Part shown: piece after piece, positions 17,222 to 26,300 of the stretch | Numbering within the stretch: the first letter of the stretch is position 1 | Layout: each line of letters opens with the position of its first letter | Position numbers and translations under genes: made by a program | The notes under the pieces: generated by a model | What the model was told of the DNA's origin: nothing | What the model saw: only the letters and a program-made list of their open reading frames with translations | Databases searched by the model: none | NCBI RefSeq assembly: GCF_001905595.1 | Contig: NZ_LIXI01000007.1 | Coordinates: 248,001-312,000 of the forward strand | Direction of reading: 5' to 3' | From: Streptomyces sp. CB00316 | GTDB lineage: Bacteria; Actinomycetota; Actinomycetes; Streptomycetales; Streptomycetaceae | Length of the DNA stretch: 64,000 nt

Positions 17222-17986
17222 GTGACCACCGCCCGTCTTCCCCTTTTCCCGCTCAACGCGGTGCTGTTCCCCGGCCTCGTGCTGCCGCTCAACGTCTTCG
17301 AGGAGCGTTATCGCGCGATGATGCGGGAGCTGCTGAAGAGCGACGAGGACGAACCTCGCCGCTTCGTCGTGGTCGCGATCCGCGACGGCCGCGAGACCGC
17401 GGTGACGGGCACCGGCATGCCGGACCCCGTCGCCTCCGCAGCCCCCGCCGAGCGCGCCCCCGCCGAGGGCTTCGGCCCCGACCCCATCCAGACCTTCCAC
17501 CGGGTCGGCTGCATCGCCGACGCGGCGACCATCCGTGAGCGCCCGGACGGCAGCTTCGAGGTCCTGGCCACCGGCACCACCCGGGTCAGGCTGCTCTCCG
17601 TCGACGCGAGCGGCCCGTATCTGAGCGCCGAGGTCGAGGAGGTCACCGAGGAGCCCCCCGCCGAGGACGAGGCCGACGAGGCCGGAGCCCTCGCCGAGGG
17701 CGTCCTGCGGGCGTTCCGCGCCTACCAGAAGCGCCTGGCGGGAGCGACCGAACGCTCGCTCGCCACCGGCTCCGAGCTGCCCGACGACCCCTCCGTCGTC
17801 TCCTACCTGGTCGCGGCGGCCACGGTCCTGGACGTCCCCACCAAACAGGGCCTCCTCCAGGCCCCGGACACCGCGACCCGCCTGCGCGAGGAGCTGACGC
17901 TGCTGCGCCGGGAGACGGCGGTCATCCGCCACCTGCCCTCGCTCCCCGCGCCGGACCTGACCCGCGCCCCTACCCACCCCAACTGA
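17222..17986 (+). CDS. Lon protease substrate-binding (LON N-terminal) domain protein
   Basis: A 254-residue stand-alone LON domain (residues about 3-215): it begins ARLPLFPLNAVLFPGLVLPLNVFEERY, the signature of the PUA-like substrate-binding domain, and has IADAATIRERPDGSFEVLATG. There is no AAA or peptidase domain, so it is not a protease; such proteins are presumed peptide-binding or adaptor-like. The GTG start 5 bases after the TPR gene's stop suggests translational coupling. Confidence 0.88.
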   Translation: MTTARLPLFPLNAVLFPGLVLPLNVFEERYRAMMRELLKSDEDEPRRFVVVAIRDGRETAVTGTGMPDPVASAAPAERAPAEGFGPDPIQTFHRVGCIADAATIRERPDGSFEVLATGTTRVRLLSVDASGPYLSAEVEEVTEEPPAEDEADEAGALAEGVLRAFRAYQKRLAGATERSLATGSELPDDPSVVSYLVAAATVLDVPTKQGLLQAPDTATRLREELTLLRRETAVIRHLPSLPAPDLTRAPTHPN

Positions 17987-18004
17987 ACGAGGAAGCCCTC
18001 TCCG

Positions 18005-18508
18005 GTGGCGAAGAAGCCGAAGAAGCAGTCGGGCGGCACTCCCGCCACGGTCGCCCTGACCGCGGCGGGCACCGCCTTCACGCTCCGCCCCTACGACCAC
18101 GACCCGGCCTCCACCTCCTACGGCGAGGAGGCCGCCGAGGCCTTGGGCGTTCCCCCCGACCGGGTCTTCAAGACCCTGGTCGCGGACGTCGACGGCGAAC
18201 TGACGGTCGCGGTCGTCCCGGTGGCCGGCTCCCTGGACCTCAAGGCCCTGGCGTCCGCGGTGGGCGGCAAGCGCGCCACGATGGCGGACCCGGCGGCCGC
18301 GGAACGCACCACGGGCTACGTCCGCGGCGGCATCTCCCCCTTGGGCCAGCGCAAGCGCCTGCGTACGGTGCTGGACGCGTCGGCCCGGTCGCACGCCACG
18401 ATCTGCGTCTCGGCGGGGCGCCGGGGCCTGCAGGTGGAGCTGGCGGCGCCGGATCTGGCTGAGCTGACGGGGGCGGTGTTCGCGGAGATCGGTCGGGGCC
18501 AGTTGTAG
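18005..18508 (+). CDS. ybaK: Cys-tRNA(Pro)/Cys-tRNA(Cys) deacylase, YbaK type
   Basis: 167 residues with the YbaK/EbsC editing fold: TPATVALTAAGTAFTLRPYDHD at the N-terminus, VFKTLVADVDGELTVAVVPV (the active-site Lys is in FKTL) and TGYVRGGISPLGQRKRL. It removes cysteine misloaded on tRNA(Pro). It follows the LON-domain gene by 18 bases. A 26-bp dispersed repeat lies in the gap after it. Confidence 0.92.
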   Translation: MAKKPKKQSGGTPATVALTAAGTAFTLRPYDHDPASTSYGEEAAEALGVPPDRVFKTLVADVDGELTVAVVPVAGSLDLKALASAVGGKRATMADPAAAERTTGYVRGGISPLGQRKRLRTVLDASARSHATICVSAGRRGLQVELAAPDLAELTGAVFAEIGRGQL

Positions 18509-18573
18509 CCCCTCCGGCGCTTGAGGAGCGGGGTCCGGGACGGAGCCCCGGTTCCGGGAGGAAAGGGGCGGGT

Positions 18574-18599
18574 AGGGGAACAGCCCGCCGCAGGCGCCC
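18574..18599. repeat. Dispersed intergenic repeat, copy 1
   Basis: A 26-bp stretch beginning AGGGGAACAGCCCGCCGCAG and ending GCGCCC is identical to 40887-40912. Both copies lie between convergent genes, next to CTCAAACGCC/GGCGCTTGAG-type sequence (here GGCGCTTGAGGAG near 18518) that is familiar from many Streptomyces intergenic regions. It may contribute to termination. Confidence 0.75.
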
Positions 18600-19324
18600 T
18601 ACGAGCCCCCCGGCCCCCCAGCAGGCGGCCCACCCGGCCCGCCGGGCGGCACATCAGGCCCACCATGCCCACCAGGCCCCGGCTCCCCGTAGTACGACGT
18701 CCACCCCGCCCCCAGCAACTCCGGCTCAGGCTCCCGCACCCCGAACGCCGCGGTCAGCAGCACATGCACGGCCAGCGCCACGAACGGCCACACCAGCACC
18801 GCCACCACCACCGCGTGCAGCTCCAGCGGCGCGTCGAAGACGACCCCCTTGCCGACCTCCCGGGCCCGGGCCACCACGTCGGAGGACGGCCCCAGCCAGA
18901 CCCCCACCCGCCAGGCCAGCAGCGAGCCGAGCACCCCGCCCAGCGCGAGCCCCACCACCACGAGGACACCTCCCCGCCGCAGCCGCCAGGAGACGGCGGC
19001 CGCCGACAGCACGCCGAACACGGCCGCCAGCAGGACAAACGTTCCGTCCGCCCCGATCGCCTCCTCGCCCTCGCTGTTCTTCAGGAAGACGGCGCTGCCG
19101 TCGGAGACCAGGGGGACCCTGGGCGCCAGCCACAGCCACAGCAGCCCGAGCGCGATCCCGGCGAGCGCCACGAGCGCCAGGACCACGACGGCCTGGCGGA
19201 GCTCCGTCGCCGTGTCCGGGTCGTCGGGCGAGCCGTACGCGGGCGCGAGGTGGGAGCCCGAGGGCGGGGTCTGCCACGGATCGTGGGGGTTCGGCCGGTG
19301 AGGCGGCGTCAGAGGTGCGGTCAC
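18599..19324 (-). CDS. DUF2567-like membrane protein
   Basis: A 241-residue protein from the GTG at 19322-19324, with four hydrophobic segments (about residues 45-68, 95-117, 125-148 and 175-200) and a glycine/proline-rich cytoplasmic tail (GGPDVPPGGPGGPP). The layout fits the actinobacterial DUF2567 family; no function is known. It faces ybaK tail to tail and is followed upstream by the ABC permease gene (81 bases), so all three could share a transcript. Confidence 0.6.
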   Translation of the reverse strand: MTAPLTPPHRPNPHDPWQTPPSGSHLAPAYGSPDDPDTATELRQAVVVLALVALAGIALGLLWLWLAPRVPLVSDGSAVFLKNSEGEEAIGADGTFVLLAAVFGVLSAAAVSWRLRRGGVLVVVGLALGGVLGSLLAWRVGVWLGPSSDVVARAREVGKGVVFDAPLELHAVVVAVLVWPFVALAVHVLLTAAFGVREPEPELLGAGWTSYYGEPGPGGHGGPDVPPGGPGGPPAGGPGGS

Positions 19325-19405
19325 CGTGCCATCGTGCCAGGCCACCCTGTGCGGCGCCTCACCGGCCGCCGCACCCGTGCGTACGGGGCACACCGCCGGC
19401 GCCAC

Positions 19406-20242
19406 CTACCGTACGGCCGCCCGCCGGTACGCCCACGTGGCCACGGCCAGTGACAGCACCCCCACTACCGCGCAGACCGCGAGGAAGAAGCCGATCATGC
19501 CCCAGTCCGGCGAGGCGTCGAAGGAGCGGGCCAGCGCCTCGACCCCGTACGTCGAGGGCAGCAGGTCCCGCGCCCACCCCACCGGCTCCGGCAGCCGGTC
19601 GGCCGGCAGCACCCCGAGCAGCAGGGCGGCGGACATGCCCAGCTGCCCCAGCAGGGTGGCCAGCTCCTGGCGCGGGGCGAGCAGCCCGAGAGCCGCCCCC
19701 AGACCGGCCAGGGCGGCGCCGGAGAGCGGGATGACGGCGACCAGGACCCACAGGTGGGTCATCGGGAGCTGGAACAGCACGCTCCCCGTGATCGCCGTGA
19801 AGACCGTGCCGGGCACGGTGAACGAGGCGTACGCGGCCGCCGCCCCCAGCACCACCGCGGCGGGCGGCACCGGCAGGGTGGCGTAGTGGTCGAGCCCGCC
19901 GCCGGCCCGCAGCTGGCCGAAGTACTGGGCGAGCAGGTTGAGCGCGACGAACGCCACGACCAGCACGCTGGAGCCGGCGACCACCGCACGCGCCTCGGCC
20001 CCGCCGTCGACGACGCCCCGCATCAGGACCATGATCCCGACGGACTGGAAGGTCGCCACGAAGAGCAGCGGGATCCGGGCGACCCGCGCCCGCGAGAGCT
20101 GGGCGCGGTAGACGGCGGCCAGCGAGGGCAGCAGCCGGGCGCGCGGCGCGAGAGGGGCGGGCACGGTCCGCGCGGCGGAGCCGGCGGGGCGGGGCGGGGG
20201 CGGGGGCGACGGTGCGGGCCTGGCCGGAATGATGCTCGTCAC
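19406..20242 (-). CDS. ABC-2 type transporter permease
   Basis: 278 residues with six predicted membrane helices (for example LLFVATFQSVGIMVLMRGVV, VLVVAFVALNLLAQYFG, VVLGAAAAYASF and WVLVAVIPLSGAALAGLGAAL) after a proline-rich cytoplasmic N-terminus. It fits the ABC-2 exporter permeases. The ATPase gene lies 115 bases upstream on the same strand, the usual ATPase-then-permease order. Substrate unknown; drug or lipid export is typical of the class. Confidence 0.85.
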   Translation of the reverse strand: MTSIIPARPAPSPPPPPRPAGSAARTVPAPLAPRARLLPSLAAVYRAQLSRARVARIPLLFVATFQSVGIMVLMRGVVDGGAEARAVVAGSSVLVVAFVALNLLAQYFGQLRAGGGLDHYATLPVPPAAVVLGAAAAYASFTVPGTVFTAITGSVLFQLPMTHLWVLVAVIPLSGAALAGLGAALGLLAPRQELATLLGQLGMSAALLLGVLPADRLPEPVGWARDLLPSTYGVEALARSFDASPDWGMIGFFLAVCAVVGVLSLAVATWAYRRAAVR

Positions 20243-20357
20243 CTGAGGCCGCTCCCCTTACACCCGTCCGGCGCAGGCACCGCGCCCACCACCACGTACC
20301 GCATGACGCACAGCGCCCGCACACCGTTCAGCGCCCGCGCCCCGCGTCCCCGGATCC

Positions 20358-21383
20358 TCACGCCTTCACCAGCCCCTTGCTCGCATTGGCCGCGTCTCCC
20401 CCGAGCGCCAGGTACACATCTTCCAGGCTGGGTGTGGCCAGGGTGAAATCGTCGAGCGCGGCGAAGGCCGCGCCACCCGTCACCGCGGCGACCGCGGCCC
20501 GGGCCTCGTCAGGACTGAGCCGCAGCACCCAGCGGCGCCCGGACTCCTGGGCGGACGGGCGCAGCGCCGCGACCTCCGGGACGTCCAGCGGGGCCCGCTC
20601 GCGCCACATGAGCTCGACGCGGACCTCGCCTGCGACCTTCTCCTTGAGCCCGGAGGGGGTGTCGCAGGCGATGACCCGTCCGCGCTCCAGGACGGCGACC
20701 CGGTCGAGGACGGTCTCGGCCTCGATGACGTTGTGGGTGACCAGCAGGACGGTGGCGCCGCGCTCGGCCCGGCGGCGGTCGACGGCGGCCCAGACGGCCC
20801 GCCGGGCCACCGGGTCCATGCCGGTCGTCGGCTCGTCCAGGACCAGTACGGGCCGGTCCCCGACGAGGGTGGCGGCGAAGCAGGCGAGCCTGCGCTGGCC
20901 GCCGGAGAGCTTCTTCAGGGGACGCCCGGCGAGCGCGGTGAGGCCGAGCTCCTCCAGTACGGCGTCGCGTTCGGCGCGCGCCTCGCGGAGGGGGAGGCCG
21001 CGCAGCCGTCCGGTGGTCTCGGCGGCCAGGGAGACGGTCAGCTCGTCCAGCGCGGTGGATTCCTGCCCGAGGTAGCCGATCAGCCGGGAGGCCCGCTCGG
21101 GGTGGCGTACGAGGTCGTGGCCGAGGACTTCGACGGAGCCGGAGTCGGGGCGCATCAGCCCGGTGAGCTGGCGCACCAGCGTGGACTTGCCGGCGCCGTT
21201 GGGGCCGAGCAGTCCGAAGATCTCGCCGCGCTCGACATCGAGGCTGATCCCGTCGGTGGCGCGCGCCTCGGGGGTGGCGGGCGCGCCGCGGCGGCCCCGG
21301 ACGGCGGGATAGGTCTTGACGAGGTCACGCACCGCGCACACGGTGCCGGTGTCGCTCTGCGCCTGTGCTGTGCCCGTACTCAC
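20358..21383 (-). CDS. ABC transporter ATP-binding protein (DrrA-like)
   Basis: A 341-residue ATPase from the GTG at 21381-21383. It has Walker A GPNGAGKS, Q-loop GYLGQES, signature LSGGQRR, Walker B VLVLDEPTTGMD and switch His in LLVTHN. A C-terminal extension of about 90 residues resembles the regulatory tail of DrrA-type drug exporters. With the downstream permease it forms a two-gene exporter. The start is the least certain part; the frame is open further upstream. Confidence 0.9.
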   Translation of the reverse strand: MSTGTAQAQSDTGTVCAVRDLVKTYPAVRGRRGAPATPEARATDGISLDVERGEIFGLLGPNGAGKSTLVRQLTGLMRPDSGSVEVLGHDLVRHPERASRLIGYLGQESTALDELTVSLAAETTGRLRGLPLREARAERDAVLEELGLTALAGRPLKKLSGGQRRLACFAATLVGDRPVLVLDEPTTGMDPVARRAVWAAVDRRRAERGATVLLVTHNVIEAETVLDRVAVLERGRVIACDTPSGLKEKVAGEVRVELMWRERAPLDVPEVAALRPSAQESGRRWVLRLSPDEARAAVAAVTGGAAFAALDDFTLATPSLEDVYLALGGDAANASKGLVKA

Positions 21384-21471
21384 GAGGTACGAGGGTACGG
21401 GGTCACACGCCCCTGTTGGCGTCCGGGGCCACCCCGCGTCGCCGAGCCCGGCACGGTCCGCGGCGAAGGCC

Positions 21472-22725
21472 CTAATCCCCCGCGGGCACGTGCTCCGCCG
21501 CCGCCCGCACGTCGATCTCACGCCAGAACCCGGCCCGGATCGCATAGCGGTCGTGCTCGTCGATCTGGTCGTCCTTGTGGGCGAGGAGCCCGAAGCGGGC
21601 CGCGTACCGCAGGAGTTCACCGTCGATGCGGTGCGGGATGCGCGGGTACATGGTGGACAGCTTCTGCAGGTGGACGGTCTCCGGGAGCCGTTCCATCCAG
21701 CGCCGGGCGAAGACCTGGCCCACCTCGAAGGGGTCGCCGCCGACGGTGGTGATGTCCTCCTCCCGGTCGGCCCAGCGCTGTTCGGCGCTGGTGACCTGGG
21801 CGAGGGTCGGCAGGGAGGCGGTCTCGGCCGGTTCGCCGAGGGGGCCGCCGCGTTCGATCCAGCCCTTGTCGGAGGACCAGCGCAGGGTCGCGTTGGCCGG
21901 GGTGGCGTTCTGGGCGGCCGTCCGGTCCGGGTGGGTGGAGTGGGCGCGGAGAGCGGCGAGGTCCTTGGGGGTGGGGACGCCCTTGTGGCCGGGGGTGGCC
22001 GGGGGCTCGGAGGGGCCGGGGTCGGCGGGCGCGGCGGGTCCGTTGCGGGCGGCGGCGGCCTGGGCCTCGGAGGCCCGCTCGGCGGAGGCGGCGAGCGCGG
22101 CTTCGGGCAGCGGCGCGGAGAGGATGGCGGCGATCTCGGGGCGCGGGGCGGGCGGCGGCGGGCAGCTGCCGCCGGTGTCCTTGGCGCGTACGGCCTTGGT
22201 GATCCAGGCCCGGTCCAGGACGCGGCGTTCGTCCGCCTCGGCGACCAGGTCCTCGGACTGGTTGTAGTCGCCGTCGGCGGCCTGGACGGCCCACAGGTGG
22301 ACGGCGACCCCGTGCTCCTTGGCGGACATGAGCCCGGGCAGCAGATCGCCGTCGCCGGTCACCAGGACCACGTCCGAGCAGGCCCGGTTCCTCGCCAGCT
22401 CGGTGAGCTCGGCGTGCATGGCGGCGTCCACGCCCTTCTGCGCCCAGCGTCCGTCGCTGCGGGTAAGGGCTCCCAGTCGCACGGTCACGCGGGGCATCAC
22501 CCGGAGCCTGCGGTGCTCGGGCTGGGGCACCCGGTCGGGGGCGCCGTCGAACCAGTAGATACGCAGCAGGGGCTGCTGCGTATCGGCCTCGGCCCGTTCG
22601 CGCAGCCCCTGGATGAGGGCCGTGTGGTCGACGGTGATGCGGGAACGGGAGGGCTCTCCGGCCAGCAGACTCGCGGCTGCGCCCAGCAAGTAGCCGGCGT
22701 CCACCAGGACGACGCAACGGTCCAC
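21472..22725 (-). CDS. NYN-domain (PIN-like) putative ribonuclease
   Basis: 417 residues from the GTG at 22723-22725, supported by AGAGGG eight bases upstream (a GTG at 22734 is also possible). The N-terminal ~170 residues form a NYN domain with the acidic metal-binding set VLVDAGYLLG, KGVDAAMHAEL and VTGDGDLLPGL. An Ala/Pro-rich linker (about 185-290) follows, then a conserved C-terminal domain (FARRWMERLPETVHLQKLS to FWREIDVRAAAEH) that may be a winged helix binding RNA. The activity is predicted from the fold; the target is unknown. Confidence 0.85.
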   Translation of the reverse strand: MDRCVVLVDAGYLLGAAASLLAGEPSRSRITVDHTALIQGLRERAEADTQQPLLRIYWFDGAPDRVPQPEHRRLRVMPRVTVRLGALTRSDGRWAQKGVDAAMHAELTELARNRACSDVVLVTGDGDLLPGLMSAKEHGVAVHLWAVQAADGDYNQSEDLVAEADERRVLDRAWITKAVRAKDTGGSCPPPPAPRPEIAAILSAPLPEAALAASAERASEAQAAAARNGPAAPADPGPSEPPATPGHKGVPTPKDLAALRAHSTHPDRTAAQNATPANATLRWSSDKGWIERGGPLGEPAETASLPTLAQVTSAEQRWADREEDITTVGGDPFEVGQVFARRWMERLPETVHLQKLSTMYPRIPHRIDGELLRYAARFGLLAHKDDQIDEHDRYAIRAGFWREIDVRAAAEHVPAGD

Positions 22726-22734
22726 GCGCTCCAC

Positions 22735-23025
22735 CCTCTTCCAGGAATTCGGGAACGGTTCAGCGGCCCGCCCCTCGATGACCGGGTCCGCTTACCCAGG
22801 GTTTCCTTCGAGTCTGCCCGACCGCACAAGGGTTAACGGCCGGAACTGGATCATCGGCGTGGCGAATCGGGAAAGGGCTGGAAAAGGTCTCGGGCGGAGG
22901 ACCGGAACGGCCTTCACTGCGGATACCACTACGCACGGTAATGATCCAACATGCACGGTTTGTGGCGCCATGTGACTCTGACGATGGTCCTGGCCCCCCA
23001 GGATTCCCCACAGGAGGCATTCACC
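22735..23025. other. Non-coding gap between the NYN gene and the 59-aa gene
   Basis: About 290 bases of lower GC than the surroundings between divergent genes. It should hold promoters for both, but no strong -35/-10 pair is clear. A 65-codon frame at 22778-22975 has poor third-position GC and is not called. Confidence 0.5.
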
Positions 23026-23205
23026 ATGGCCAAGAACAAGAACCGCAAGCAGGGCAGCCAGCACGATCGCGCGTCCGCGTCGGAGCGCAGTGCCGAGCAG
23101 GCCAAGTCGACGGCGTACGAGTCGCAGACCCAGCCGCAGGCACAGGCTCAGGGCAGCCCGTCCGACGTGGCGCGCAAGCACCAGCGGCGCTTCGGTCACA
23201 ACTGA
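23026..23205 (+). CDS. Small hydrophilic protein
   Basis: 59 residues (MAKNKNRKQGSQHDRASASE to HQRRFGHN), behind a perfect AGGAGG at 23012-23017. Lys/Arg/Gln/Ser-rich with no hydrophobic segment, so probably disordered, possibly nucleic-acid binding. It is followed by a very strong hairpin. I recognise no named family; the ideal ribosome site argues that it is expressed. Confidence 0.75.
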   Translation: MAKNKNRKQGSQHDRASASERSAEQAKSTAYESQTQPQAQAQGSPSDVARKHQRRFGHN

Positions 23206-23228
23206 CGCGCGGCCGCTCGCGGTCACGC

Positions 23229-23269
23229 ACGAGAGGGGCGTCCCGCACGGTGCGGGACGCCCCTCTCGT
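23229..23269. terminator. Bidirectional perfect hairpin between convergent genes
   Basis: Two exact 19-base arms (ACGAGAGGGGCGTCCCGCA and its complement) flank a 3-base CGG loop. It lies between the 59-aa gene and dnaE, which converge, so it can serve both. Confidence 0.88.
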
Positions 23270-23302
23270 CGTCGTGTGTCCCTCAAAGGACCCGGCGTGC
23301 GC

Positions 23303-26300
23303 TCACCCGGCCAGGCAGGACGGCCCGAGCAACACCTTCAGATCGCCGAAAAGGGCCGAATCGGCCTTGACCCGGTGGCGGTCCAGCCGCAGGACCGTCG
23401 TCTTGCGCGGGCCCTGGAGCTTGATGCGTACCTCGGTGTCGCCCCGGTGGTGGCTGAGCACCTCGCCGAGCCGGGTGACCATCGGCGGGGTGATCTTCAC
23501 GGTGGGGATGGTGAGGACGACCGGAGCGTTGGTCCCGGCGTTGGAGATGTCGGGGACCTGCATCTCCATGGCGACCAGCCGCGGCACGTCCTCGCGCTTG
23601 TCGAGCCGTCCCTTGACGAAGACGACGGTGTCCTCGACGAGCTGGGTGGAGACCAGCTGGTAGGTGGCGGGGAAGAACATGCATTCGATGGAGCCGGCCA
23701 GGTCCTCCACGGTGGCGATGGCCCAGGCGTTGCCCTGCTTGGTCATCTTGCGCTGGAGGCCGGAGATGATGCCGCCGACGGTGACGATGGCGCCGTCCCC
23801 GTAGTCCCCGCTCATGAGCTGGGAGATCGAGGAGTCGGCCTTGTCGGACAGCACGTGTTCCAGGCCGAAGAGCGGGTGGTCGGAGACGTACAGGCCGAGC
23901 ATCTCCCGCTCCTGGGCGAGCAGGTAGGCCTTCTCCCACTCGATGTCGGAGAACTCCACGTCCAGGCCGAAGCCCGGCTCGTCGCTCTCCTCCTCGCCCA
24001 TGCCGCCGAAGAGGTCGAACTGGCCCTCGGCCTCCTTGCGCTTGACCTGCACCACGTTGTCGATCATCGGCTCGTGGTGCGCGACGAGGCCCTTGCGGGT
24101 GTGGCCCATCTCGTCGAAGGCGCCGGCCTTGATCAGCGATTCGACGGTGCGCTTGTTGCAGACGACCGCCTCGACCTTGTCGAGGAAGTCGGGGAAGGAG
24201 CTGTACTTCCCCTTGGCCTTGCGGGAGCGGATGATCGAGTCCACGACGTTCTGGCCGACGTTGCGGATGGCGGTCAGGCCGAAGAGGATCACGTCGTCGC
24301 CCTGGGCGGCGAAGTTGGACAGCGACTCGTTGACGTTGGGCGGGAGCACCTTGATGCCCATGCGGCGGCACTCGTTGAGGTAGACCGCGGACTTGTCCTT
24401 GTCGTCCTTGACCGAGGTCAGCAGGGCGGCCATGTACTCGGCGGGGTAGTTCGCCTTGAGGTAGGCGGTCCAGTAGGTGACCAGGCCGTACGCCGAGGAA
24501 TGCGCCTTGTTGAACGCGTAACCGGCGAACGGCACCAGGACGTCCCACAGCGCCTTGATCGCCGCGTCGGAGAAGCCCTTCTCCTTGGCGCCCTTCTCGA
24601 AGAGGACGAAGTTCTTCGCCAGTTCCTCGGGCTTCTTCTTGCCCATCACGCGGCGAAGGATGTCGGCCTCGCCGAGCGAGTACCCGGCGACGATCTGGGC
24701 GGCCTTCTGGACCTGCTCCTGGTAGACGATCAGGCCGTAGGTGAGGCCGAGGACCTCCTTGAGGGGCTCCTCCAGCTCCGGGTGGATCGGCGTGATCTCC
24801 TGGCGGCCGTTCTTGCGCTCCGCGTAGTTCGTGTGCGAGTTCATGCCCATCGGGCCCGGCCGGTAGAGGGCCGAGACGGCGGAGATGTCCTCGAAGTTGT
24901 CGGGCTGCATCTGGCGGAGCAGGGAGCGCATCGGCCCGCCGTCGAACTGGAAGACGCCGAGCGTGTCCCCGCGGCAGAGCAGTTCGTACGTCTTGGGGTC
25001 GTCCAGCGGCAGGGCGAGCATCTCCAGGTCGATGCCCTTGTTGGACTTCACCATCTTGATGGCGTCGTCCATGATCGTCAGGTTGCGCAGGCCGAGGAAG
25101 TCCATCTTCAGCAGGCCGAGCGACTCGCACTGCGGGTAGTCCCACTGCGTGATGGTGACGCCGTCGGTGTGCCGCACCCAGACCGGTGCGTGGTCGACGA
25201 TCGGCTCGCTGGACATGATGACGCCGGCGGCGTGCACGCCCATCTGCCGGACCAGGCCCTCGACACCCTTCGCCGTGTCGATGACCTTCCTGACGTCCGG
25301 CTCGCTCTCGTACATCCCCCGGATCTCGCCCGCCTCGCTGTAGCGCGGGTGCTTGGGGTCGGTGATGCCGTTGAGGTCGATGCCCTTGCCGAGGACGTCG
25401 GCGGGCATCGCCTTGGTGAGGCGGTCGCCCATGGCGTACGGGTAGCCCAGCACACGGGCCGAGTCCTTGATGGCGTTCTTCGCCTTGATCTTGCCGTAGG
25501 TGCCGATCATGGCGACCTTGTCGGCGCCGTACTTCTCCGTCACATACCGGATCACCTCGACGCGCCTGCGCTCGTCGAAGTCGATGTCGACATCGGGCAT
25601 GGAGACGCGCTCGGGGTTGAGGAACCGCTCGAAGATCAGCCCGTGCTCGATCGGGTCGAGGTCGGTGATGCCCATCGCGTACGACACGATCGAACCGGCC
25701 GCCGAACCACGGCCGGGGCCCACCGCGATGCCGTTGTTCTTGGCCCACATGATGAAGTCCGCGACGACCAGGAAGTACCCCGGGAACCCCATCTGGATGA
25801 TGATGTCCATCTCGTACTCGACCTGCTTCTGCCGGTCGTCGGGCACACCGTTCGGGAAGCGGCGCTGCATGCCCTTGCGCACTTCCTCCTGGAACCAGGT
25901 GATCTCCGTGAAGCCGTCCGGGATCTCGAACTTCGGCATGAGGTTCTTCGCCTCGAACATGCCGGTGGTGTCGATCTGCTGGGCGACCAGCAGGGTGTTG
26001 GCGCACCCCTGCTGCCAGGCGTCGGAGGAGTCGACGGCGTACATCTCGTCCGTCGTCTTCAGGTAGTAGCCGGTGCCGTCGAAGCGGAAGCGGTCCGGGT
26101 CGGAGAGGTTCTTGCCGGTCTGGATGCAGAGCAGGGCGTCGTGGGCGGTGGCCTCGTGCGCGTACGTGTAGTGGGAGTCGTTGGTGACCAGCGGCGGGAT
26201 GTCCAGCTTCCTGCCGATCTCCAGCAGCCCGTCACGGACCCGGCGCTCGATCTCGATGCCGTGGTCCATCAGCTCCAGGAAGTACTTGTCGGCGCCGAAG

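Noticed and set aside
22778..22975. 65-codon frame ending CTVCGAM
   Set aside because: Third-position GC is low, no ribosome site precedes it, and it lies in a promoter gap.
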